A DNA stretch of 64,000 bases, from assembly GCA_002633025.1 (NCBI GenBank), contig NMRB01000703.1, forward strand, positions 34,524 through 98,523. Direction: 5' to 3'. The position numbers were made by a program, and so were the translations under genes. The stretch is from Notospermus geniculatus. Lineage: Eukaryota; Nemertea; Pilidiophora; Heteronemertea; Lineidae. This document shows positions 1 through 9,796 of the stretch, piece after piece. The notes beneath the pieces are model-generated. The model did not search any database and was not told the DNA's origin. It saw only the letters and a program-made list of their open reading frames with translations. The first letter of the stretch is position 1; each line of letters starts with the position of its first letter.

Positions 1-360
1 CTTCGCTTTTTGCTGGTAGCGGGTTAGCAAAGACGATCAAATATTCTACCTACCTGATTGTGGTGGTATCCTTCATTTTTGCACTACATGTATTTTGTCT
101 GTGATTCAGACGTATTGACCGCCTTTGTCAGGCTGCGCCGAAGGTAGTCGATGTAATGGTATCAGTACGGTGGAATGGTGACAGTCCAAATGCAGTGCGA
201 AACGAGCCCGCAATGTGATCGCCAGTGATAGATGGCGATGCTGAGCCTGGTCAGGGCGGTGTGCGTGTACGTGTATATGGAGGCCGATACACGGTCAACA
301 TTGGTCAAGATGTCATGGCAGCTTTTTCTGCAACCACTGTTCACACAGCACTTCTTAAAA

Positions 361-490
361 GGTTCATTGGCACACGGATCCGATCCGTTTCCAGTCCGTT
401 TGCCCCTAGTTTTCCGGATACGACAACGCTGAAGTCCATGTGAGATTTTTTGCGGACCTGAATCGGACCAATTCCGTGTGCCAATGAACC
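361..490. repeat. Inverted-repeat element, family A copy 1
   Basis: About 130 bp ending in GGTTCATTGGCACACGGA and its reverse complement. The same element recurs at 19180, 19347, 26393 and 27328, in both orientations. Size and palindromic ends suggest a non-autonomous DNA transposon (MITE). No transposase is seen. Confidence 0.75.
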
Positions 491-890
491 TTGCTTTAGG
501 CTATATGGCATTTCTTATTCAATATGTAATTATTATTGCCCGTATCCTGCAGAGTGAGTCCACGCCATCTGGCCAAGGGGAAGAGCAACGTCCATCAAGA
601 AAATTTTGCCGGCAATGTGTTGATCGTGCAAAATCACATACCGGTAAACGCTTGGGCGAGGAGATGCCCAGTGATGATGCATATTATAAGCTATCTAAAA
701 AAACAAACATCTATAAAAATCGTTACTGTCGTGCGATGTGTTTATTGCCTTAATGTCCATAAAAATAATGCATTCGTATTCACAAGTATGGTGAATTCAA
801 TTCGGGTTTTTTACTGCAAATATCAGAGAGTTGAATGCGAACTTATGTTATCTTTATTTAAAATTAATGGCTCAGTTCTAATAATGTTGT

Positions 891-1436
891 TTAATTGGGG
901 TTTGCGTATGCATATTTCCAGATCTCGTAAAGGCACGTCGTTGAGTGAAATCGAAAGAAAATGAGCAGGGGAATGGTCAAATGGGTTATGACAACCCAAG
1001 CCTCCATTAGGTAGAGATTGTGGAATGAGTGCTCGTTGAACATACTCCAGCCTTGAAATGTGTATACAAAGAAGAGACAAATGTTCAGCATCATTGTGAG
1101 CATTACCCACTCACGTCCAGGTTTGTGTTTTGAGACGTTACTCGAGGATGTTAACCTGTGAATACCGTCGAAGATGAATAGGACTTGTACGGTAGCCTCG
1201 GCACTGCTGAGCAGCGGTCTCAGGATTCCCATCAAGCTTTTATACACCACAGGGTTGTACAATGCATGAACGAGGTTAAACGCGTCGTAGAGGTAGACAC
1301 CGAGCACTGAAATCATTGTGAGGCTCTTGTTTAAACTTAAACTTGGCACGGACCACTTCTCAAAGCTCAGTTGTTGAATCTTCCACCAAGCCATGGCTGT
1401 CGCTACGATCAGGGCGCAGAGAATGGTGAATTGCAG
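891..1436 (-). pseudogene. Duplicated 3' part of the otopetrin last exon
   Basis: Bases 689-1436 repeat 1438-2186 almost exactly and the two copies meet at the single N at 1437. On the minus strand this copy encodes the last ~180 residues of otopetrin, with the same C-terminus and stop. Differences are mostly small indels and substitutions outside the coding part, for example around 870-890 versus 1620-1640. The copy lies downstream of the gene's own stop codon, so it would not be translated from that message. The N join and near identity suggest two alleles placed in tandem by the assembler; a real partial tandem duplication is the alternative. Confidence 0.7.
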
Positions 1437-1640
1437 NAGCTATCTAAAAAAACAAACATCTATAAAAATCGTTACTGTCGTGCGATATGTTTATTGCTTT
1501 GCTTTAATGTCCATCAAAATAATGCATTCGTATTCACAAGTATGGTGAATTCAATTCGGGGTTTTTACTGCAAATATCAGAGAATTGAATGTGAACTTAT
1601 GTTATCTTTATTTAAAATTAATGGCTCAGTTCAATGTTGT

Positions 1641-4600
1641 TTAATTGGGATTTGCGTATGCATATTTCCAGATCTCGTAAAGGCACGTCGTTGAATGAAA
1701 TCGAAAGAAAATGAGCAGGGGAATGGTCAGATGGGTTATGACAACCCAAGCCTCCATTAGGTAGAGATTGTGGAATGAGTGCTCGTTGAACATACTCCAG
1801 CCTTGAAATGTGTATACAAAGAAGAGACAAATGTTCAGCATCATTGTGAGCATTACCCACTCACGTCCAGGTTTGTGTTTTGAGACGTTACTCGAGGATG
1901 TTAACCTGTGAATACCGTCGAAGATGAATAGGACTTGTACGGTAGCCTCGGCACTGCTGAGCAGCGGTCTCAGGATTCCCATCAAGCTTTTATACACCAC
2001 AGGGTTGTACAATGCATGAACGAGGTTAAACGCGTCGTAGAGGTAGACACCGAGCACTGAAATCATTGTGAGGCTCTTGTTTAAACTTAAACTTGGCACG
2101 GACCACTTCTCAAAGCTCAGTTGTTGAATCTTCCACCAAGCCATGGCTGTCGCTACGATCAGGGCGCAGAGAATGGTGAATTGCAGAGCGAAATATAACA
2201 CCGCCGCTTTATCTTTGGAATATTCTTGGTCGAACTCGTACTCGTAGAGAACATTGTAGAGGACGACACCGATTATCGTCAAAATGAAAAACGCAATCCC
2301 CGTGAACAAGCCGATGTACGATCTGTGGCAGGTGAATGGGATTTGCTTCTTCTCTTTTTCCACTTGCTGCTGTTGCGACTTTTTCATTCGCTGGTACAGT
2401 CCGATGTTCCCGCTAATCTGATATACGGCGGCTGCCATGATGACGCTGTATTGGACGATGCATGGGTAAAGGTACGGTTGCAGAGCGTTGACGATTGGCT
2501 CTACAGCGTTGCATGGATCCGTGATGTTCAACAAGTCAGGAATGACCGTCGTCGTCGTGACGTTAGGCATGGTACAATCTAAAAAGAGACCAGCAAATAA
2601 AAGATAATGTATATTAAGTCCATTTCCAGAATATTTGCAAATTTTCGACCACAAATATAAGACTGAATTTCCATCACACCTCTCCACTTTTCAATCTGAA
2701 CGCGGTTTTGCAAATAACACTGAACGGATCACACTCAAAGTTCGTCACAAACAACTGCAATATGATTGTCGCCATCGGGGAAAGGCTGGAATTTATGCAT
2801 TATCAATCGAATTTGGGGCAAATTTGGTTGAAATTTGCCAACTGGCCAAAAAAAGGAAAAGTCGTTCTTCAGCGACTGGTTTCTTATGTTATTTATCTGC
2901 CCTTAGAAGTTATCACGCCTGGCAGAATATATACGTATAAATATTTCACGTCAAGCCATGAAATAATGGAAAATATTCGTCAGGTCAAAAAATTATTTCC
3001 CGAGGCGAAATACATGTATTTATTTTATCATACCTCAACTATAAACTTCAGTTGCCTGAAGATGGTTCGTTTACGTCAGTGCGCCAAACATGAAATAATG
3101 CCATCCATGGAATCATATAACCTCTGGATGGCAGACATGGGTCGAGTTGGGCGAAGGGCAAGGTCAAGGTCAAAGGTCAAATGCCTGTATCTCTATGGTC
3201 CTTGGTCCAATTGAATCAGGGCAAGGTCAAGGTCAAAGGTCAAATGTACCATAGCCTCTGCCCCGCCCCAGTGCGGCCGGTGGGCCTCCGGCATCTTCAA
3301 CTCATCAAAAAGGCAAGTGCTCATTTCGACAATGGGGAGGTTTCGAAATCAAACGATAAACGTAAACGTTGACGACAACTTTATTTTTGTACCAAAAATG
3401 CAATGCAAAATCTGGTTAATGTGTAGTATGAAAAATAACGTTGTCGTAAAGTTTCGGTTTATCGTTTGATTTCGAAACCTCCCCTATGTGCTCGCCCCAA
3501 CTTTGTGCCCGCCCCACGTGTACTTTTGACTAGTAACAAAAATTATCGGATGGCACGTGACGTGAATGACGCGCTGTGATTGGCTCACGTTCTATTGAGG
3601 TATGATAGCTGGTTGTCTTTCAAACAACAGGGCTAACAGCGTTACCTGATGATTCAGCAAACAAAGATGCGATGCTCATTCCACTGTCCAACGAAATATG
3701 CATGATTGCATTTTCGGTCTCCCATATGAATATCAAGAACCAGGTGCAGATGTTCGTCGCAAAAATGTGCATCAGGCCAAATTTCGCGAGGGACTGGTGC
3801 ACGTTGATTGAAATCTAAAAGGGAAAGGCAAAATGGGCTGATTATTCAACAGGTCCCATATTTTGTGGTTAAGCGTGTGTACTGCGCGATCACCACAAAA
3901 AACATCAACATTTTGACGAGCCCAGCAGCACGCAAAGTTTTCTTTTACTTACCTTGCTGTGTCGAAATGTGAAGTAGAGTTGGCAGAAAGTAAAAACAAA
4001 CAGCAAAAACTTGAGAGCGATGAAGCCATAGACGTAATCAGTTGCTGTTTCACATGAGATGTCATATCCTGCATCCACGATTTTCAGACCACAGTAGAGC
4101 GTAATCCCCAAACCAAACGCTGAAATTAAAAAAGCTTGACTGCAATGTACTGGAATAGCATCACCATAACTGTAGCCATCAGAATCTCGCCCATTGGCAG
4201 CATGACTTAGGGAAATGCTGATTTGGCGACGCAGAATTCCGAAATGACAGACCTTTCCTCTCTCAACTCAAGGATGATCGTCTGATGTGACCAAAGAAAT
4301 ATATAAACAAGAAATGTTTTTAAAAAACATACGTAGGGCGGTGGTGTTTGAACTTCCTGATTGGTTTGCTATTTTGGCCCGATTTCCTATCGAAAAAGGA
4401 AAGTTTTCTGGGGATCGCCGAGTTGTGGTTATTTCCCATCCGGCCAAAAACCCTTCTGCATGCTGAAAAAAATTGCTCAAGAGCAAAATTTGCAAAACGC
4501 GGTACACGCACCTATTGATCCGACACGGAGGTAGAAATTGGTGTAGCTTCCTTCGCCTCGATGAAAAACTGTCACCTTGGGTAGGCTTTGTGGGAGCTGT

Positions 4601-6721
4601 AACACTTTGTACGAATAACGATCTTTCGGGTTTTCAGGCTCTGGGTTTTGTGGGAGCTGAGACGCTTTGTACGAATAACGATCTTTCGGGTTTTCAGGCC
4701 CTGGGTTTTGTGGGAGCTGATACGCTTTGTACGAATAACGATCGTTCGGGTTTTCAGGCCCTGGGTTTTGTGGGAGCTGAAACGCTTTGTACGAATAACG
4801 ATCGTTCGGGTTTTCAGGCTCTGGGCTTTGTGGGAGCTGAAACGCTTTGTACGAATAACGATCGTTCGAGTTTTCAGGCTCTGGGGTTGAGGAAGACATG
4901 GCATGCATGGCAGACTCATATCCCGGCATGCCCGGCTTGGGAACAATCCCACTGCGCAGGTCATAAAAATCGTCGTCCTTTTCTTTGCTGCTGTTGTTTG
5001 TGTGGCGTTCGTTGAGGGAATACACAGCCATCGAGTTGCCGAATAACCTGTTTCTGTTTCGTGTGGGCTTGCCGCCATCTTTTAAGAGGTAGCAATGAAC
5101 ATACATCAGGAAAGCGATGGCAATGAGGTAGAGAAGACAATAGAAGACCTGGAAAAAATATGTACGCAATTCTTAGGTCATGTGCCGACAATAGTCGAGC
5201 TCTCGTAAGCATGGCGCACACCATGCAGGATTTGTCGCCTACTCTGCGGCAGATCGTCGCACCAAGCGAGTCAACAAAAACTAAAAAAACTGAAAATATG
5301 TTCAGTCGCTTCTGTGGTCGCAAGGGCGGNGGCGACGTAGTAGTCGCATCGGTAGTCGCCCCCATTTTAGTCGCCAGTGTGCGGAGCCCTTTACTCTCTG
5401 GTCACGGGGCACTGTTCGACTGACGGAGAATCTGTACCCTATCAGGAAGGGTCTTGAGCCTCGTTGACCTGATAGCCTGGGCCCTATCGAGGGCGTAGGC
5501 TACTTGGTGTGAGCGCTAACTTATGTTAAATGACGTAAAAATCCATTGTCTTTTAGCGCTAACACCAAGTTAGCGCTAACATGAGTTTTGTGCAACCCAG
5601 CCCTGGGCTGTAGAGGCCCTGCACTTACTATTAGAAGGAGTCTTGCCACCAGGCCGTTTGAGATGATCGGTCCCAATGCCAGTGCGAGGCCGTATGCACA
5701 GATAAAGAACATGTAGAGGCGGCTCAGACTTCGGCAGTCTCTGTCCCTGAAGAGTGGAAGAGGATGATATTGAACGGTTTGTTCGGAACCTTTCCCACCA
5801 GCACAATTTATCCGTGCTCGACCAGGGTCGTGCACGGCACGGCAGAAAAGTCGAAGTGGAAATGGGTCCAGGCGTGCTCGGCACCGTGCTAAATCCAAGC
5901 GGACCTGGCCCCTCACGACATCAACATCAATCATTGATGAACCGAGAACCGACACCAACACGCTGATTGCAGTCTGCTTTTCTTTTGTTATTTACTAATC
6001 ACGTCATCTCACATCTGGGACGACTCCATCCTGAGATTAGAATCTCAGGTCATTTTATAGGCCTACGGTCGTACCCTCCGTCAGCGCGAGTTGGGGAGCC
6101 GGTTGTGAAGACCCTGGGTGCGAGGATGGGACGACTCCGACCCGGTTTACATTTAATCTTTCGGAAATAGGTAGGCCTAGGTCTAGGCCTAGCTAAATGA
6201 CAACTTTTTATATCAAATCCGACAATTCATGGGCGCGTTGAACAGTGACAGTTGAAAATTGCTAGGCTAGGCCTACCTTATGTCAGACCGTGCTCGAGCT
6301 GACCCCGATCGGGTACCGTACCGCGCTCGGCAAGGATCCAGGTCCGGGTCTGCTACGGTAGGCTGGTAGGCTGGGCTAACCGTGCTAACTGGACCCGAAC
6401 GAGTACACCCTATATTCACGACAAGGGAGAAGTCTAGCGTAGGCCTACCTACCTAAACCTGCATGGCCTGATATTGATCTTCATCTTGGGCATGTTCATG
6501 TTGGGCATGCGCCTCTTTCTTCTGGACTTCGGGATGGGGGTGGGGGTGATGGCCCCATCATCAATGACATCATCGCCATCATCATCATGGCCATCACGAT
6601 CGGTGCCACCGACACCGTTGCCGGTCGCGGTGGTGGTGGTATCATCATGGGGGGTATCGGTCTCGTTCATTCCGCCGGCAATGGCATCATCTTCCTCGAG
6701 CATGTCGAGTGTCTGATCCAT
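1641..6721 (-). CDS. OTOP: Otopetrin-family proton channel
   Basis: Otopetrins are multi-pass membrane channels that conduct protons in response to acid. Six exons, all with GT-AG junctions and matching phases: 6721-6459, 5746-5629, 5148-4512, 4119-3953, 3814-3646, 2578-1641; together 2,292 nt, 763 residues. Family signatures are the segment with SIAFGLG and LYCGLK after the exon 3/4 joint, KFGLMHIFATN in exon 5, YLYPCIVQYSVI early in exon 6 and the C-terminal FRFHSTTCLYEIW. The first ~88 residues are acidic and Asp/Thr-rich, ending in a basic KSRRKRR patch, as for a cytoplasmic N-terminus. Exon 3 carries five ~20-residue repeats in the loop between the second and third membrane segments. A poly(A) signal (AATAAA on the minus strand, 1607-1612) lies about 30 nt past the stop. 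The start is the first ATG of an open first exon; additional 5' untranslated exons are possible. Which otopetrin paralogue it is cannot be said. Confidence 0.93.
3161..3242 (+). promoter_or_regulatory. Two triple AGGTCA clusters
   Basis: AGGTCA occurs at 3161, 3167 and 3174, and again at 3224, 3230 and 3237, each cluster with the spacing 0 then 1. This gives a TCAAGGTCA extended half-site and a DR1 in each cluster. These are the classical binding forms for ERR/SF-1-like and RXR/HNF4-like nuclear receptors. The clusters lie in intron 5 of the otopetrin gene. Regulatory function is inferred only from the motif. Confidence 0.35.
3334..3484. repeat. Inverted-repeat element in otopetrin intron 5
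   Basis: The arms GGGGAGGTTTCGAAATCAAA (3334 on) and its reverse complement (ending 3484) extend for about 28 bp, enclosing ~95 bp that is also partly self-complementary. The GGGAGGTT terminus resembles the element at 28313-28434. MITE-like. Confidence 0.75.
4585..4895 (-). repeat. Coding 60-bp tandem repeat in otopetrin exon 3
   Basis: Five copies of an exact 60-bp period, so each adds 20 residues in frame. Each unit contains DRYSYKA followed by QLPQ and a Pro/Glu-rich linker such as PEPENPN. Units differ by a few point changes (S/N/K at one position, F/Y/S at another). They lie at about residues 212-315, in the predicted intracellular loop between membrane segments 2 and 3. Confidence 0.92.
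5502..5575. repeat. Small hairpin with repeated AGCGCTAAC
   Basis: ACTTGGTGTGAGCGCTAA near 5502 pairs with TTAGCGCTAACACCAAGT near 5555, followed by another TTAGCGCTAAC. It lies in intron 2 of otopetrin. Probably the remnant of a mobile element. Confidence 0.4.
6055..6135 (+). repeat. Dispersed repeat, also at 15987-16056
   Basis: The stretch from the TACGGTCGTACCCTCC region to CCTGGGTGCGAGG reappears reverse-complemented at 15987-16056. It lies in intron 1 of the otopetrin gene. Confidence 0.55.
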
Positions 6722-9610
6722 GGCTGCGCCGAATGTAGGCCCAAGTCGATGATAATGATGACAGTACGGGGAGTAGGCCTAAGACCGCGATTTATCTGAC
6801 GCCATCATGCCACCCGTGGTGGAGGAAAGTCGAATCCTCCTTGATTGTCGCGACGTTCAAGTCAAAAAGGACAAGCGCTGACGTCACTGACGTATGACAA
6901 CGTTATGACGTTGCGGTCTGGGGAGCCGAGGTTCTCAATCGACGCGACCGTCTGTTGACAAATTCAAATGCAAAATTAAAATAAAAAAGTTCACCATCTC
7001 CATGAGAGGGAAATATCTCCAATGTATTATGAAAATATTAGACAAAATGTCTGAAAAATGAGCATGGGTACCGTAGCAGTACACAGTAGCTTTGTATCTG
7101 TACGCGTATCTACCCCACATACGATAGTGCGCATAAAAATTTCGATATCTTTTAATTGAGGTGTGTCAGGTGTCTAGGCGCAACTGTTATGAGTTTGTCG
7201 TCGGCGGTGGGTTGCTTGATTTTTTAATATAAGCTATAGAGCTACTCAATCTGTCAGTATTTAAAATATTGTCATATCTGTGGATGAGGACAAGTGTATG
7301 ACCGTCGGTAAATGGGCCTGTCGCCGTCTATAGCCTAAAAGCGTTTTTTTTAGGAAAGTTAAATTTTCTTGATAACTGTGGCTATTCATTGGATGAAAGT
7401 GGCATGACTCAGACACATGGGATGACAGCTTTTCATCCGCAGTGGAATTTCATGCGAAATCTCACTTTTTCAGTTTTTTATATTTTTCGATAATAGGCCT
7501 TATCTTTGTTCGCAATTGATATTTTCATTTTTTTTCTTGTAAATCCTTGCTCATCATCAGGCTTCATTATCGTGAAAACGAAGAGTAATCCAGTATCACA
7601 TGAAGATTTTGTCATTTTCATGTTTTGATATTTCTTTTTCATGGCTTGATATTTTTCAATCCATATTGTCAACACGAACAGCATGTTTTGTCATAGACCC
7701 TCCTATTGAAAATGTAAAAGTAGTGAAGGCATAAGAGAAATTAAGAAAAAAACCTTTGTTGCAATACTTATGATGTTCGACACAGAGATAATTGAGAGAA
7801 AAATAATTTTCAGCTTTTGAGGAGGTTTGATAGTGACTTTATATCTTCCAGTGGTGTTAAATGTATTACTCCGCCGATTTGGAGTGGCTGCATTGAAATA
7901 TCGTGCGAAATTACCCCTCATATTTTCAGTACCCCCAAACCCAACGAAAAGTTTGTGGTTTGAAGCATTAGGTTAGGGTTATGTTGTGTCCGAACCGTTT
8001 CTTCCAATGAAGGTCTGGGACCAATTTATGAGCACTGGCATTTCGCCATTTTTAATGGTAAATGCATTGGCCATGTATTACACGTGCGTGACCTTGCGTC
8101 ATCCTGTAGCAGACGAAATTTCCTTTAATTTAATTCATAGACGTCGCGGTTGTCACACTGCCCGCAGCGCCGCCCTGTCGGGATAAAAGTTATGAGGGTT
8201 CCTCAGTCATAATGATAATGTAATCTGATTTAGATCATAGGCCTACTCTTGTTTCCTGTTATGTTTGGGGGGGAGTATGCTAGATCAGAGCATTGTGTTG
8301 AATAACTTGAATTGAATCTAAATGTCAATTGCCCGAGTTATCACCAAAAGCCAAATTCAAAATGGTGTGGCGAGTGAGGCTACCCAACATGTATCTTCAC
8401 TATTGTGTGTGTGCATGATAAGCAAAGGGTGCGTGTTCCGCCCGTAGACATCGAGACCTACCTCGTGCTACACTGAGCGAACGCAGTCAAGAAGGTAACA
8501 CTGGCCCATCTTCGTACCGTGTCTATATTACAGCTCCACTTCAGCAAGATATGAAAAGGGGAGCATCATCAGCAACATCACTGGCAATCCAGACAGTTTG
8601 CTCTATGTATACTGGAGAGAGCCCATGTCTCATAACTTGGATTGGATCTGTAGCTGCGACGAGCGTACATATAGTGTACGGAATATCGACTTCTCGGATC
8701 TGACGTTCCAAGCAAGTATCGTGGATTATCACGATTTGGTGTAGACCGAGGGTCATCTGTAAGGCACGCCGCTGTACCAACTGCATTCAATTTAGGAATC
8801 CTTCATTCCCGTTATTCTGATGCACTCTTCAGATGAAGCAAGTGGATCTATGGAAGCGTTAATGATGGTGGTTAAATCTGGTGTGTCTGAAATGCATTGT
8901 GCTTGTTAATCTATAATGCAGGGGTGTTGTGGAAGATCGGGCCCTTTCCAATACGATTAATTGACAGGATCGCCGAATCAACAGAACCTGCGCCGAACTG
9001 GGGAAGAGGGTGGAAAACCTACGGTAGGTACAATGTTTTTCAACTGCTTCAGCGCAAATACACCTCTCCCAACAAGTTACTTACTACACCGGTAATTTTT
9101 TAAAACCCTGCTGGGTTTTGCTGGAGGTATGGAGTCCACTAGAGGCTACTGGCCACACTTAGGTACAGGCGACCACGGCATTAGTCTCATCCGACAGTTT
9201 CTACTTGTCGCTGATTGGGCCTAACGGGAGTTGGTTGTCTAGAAATGAAGAGGTTCCGTTGAAATTAGATTTTTCTTACATTCGTTTTATCTAAGGCGGT
9301 TTTTCATGGTCAGATTTTATTGATCATTTTGGCCATCACGTACAACTGATAAGAAGCAACCAGAATTATCAATATCTCGCCAGGGGAAATGTCGATTGAT
9401 TAAGATATTGGTTCCTGTATAGATTTATAGTAACACATTTGGCGATTCGTCATTCAAAGTCCAGTATCAGCAGTGCTGCAAGGTCTCCATGCTGTGGCCA
9501 CTTTGACCAGGCAAGAAAAAATTATGACCAGTTCAATTCAAGTACAATGTAGTTTTATTTATAAAACTGCAGCTACAATTTGAAGGGCCGAGACCCCAGG
9601 GCGGTATCCA
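6722..9610. other. Intergenic, no gene recognised
   Basis: AT-rich sequence with stop codons in all frames and no ORF resembling a known family. The first ~150 bp may hold the otopetrin promoter. One short open stretch at 8534-8744 is discussed among the findings but is not strong enough to annotate. Confidence 0.5.
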
Positions 9611-9796
9611 GTAAATTAGACAAAAGTAAATTAGACAACGGTATTTTAGACAGAGTAAATTAGACAATGGTAAATTAGACAATAGTCATTTTAGACAATG
9701 GTAAATTAGACAATGGTAATCTAGACAATGGCCGTTTTAGACAATGGTAAATTAGACAATGGTAAACTAGACATAAAGATAGGTAAATTAGACAAT
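9611..9796. repeat. Short tandem satellite, GTAAATTAGACAATG type
   Basis: About eleven units of a 14-16 bp motif containing TTAGACAATGGTAA, with degenerate edges and some units reading TTTTAGACAATG. No coding potential. The array is intergenic. Confidence 0.9.

Noticed and set aside
4473-5015. Plus-strand ORF of 180 residues with 20-residue repeats
   Set aside because: It is the antisense shadow of the repeat-bearing otopetrin exon 3, whose minus-strand reading fits the family and the splice phases.
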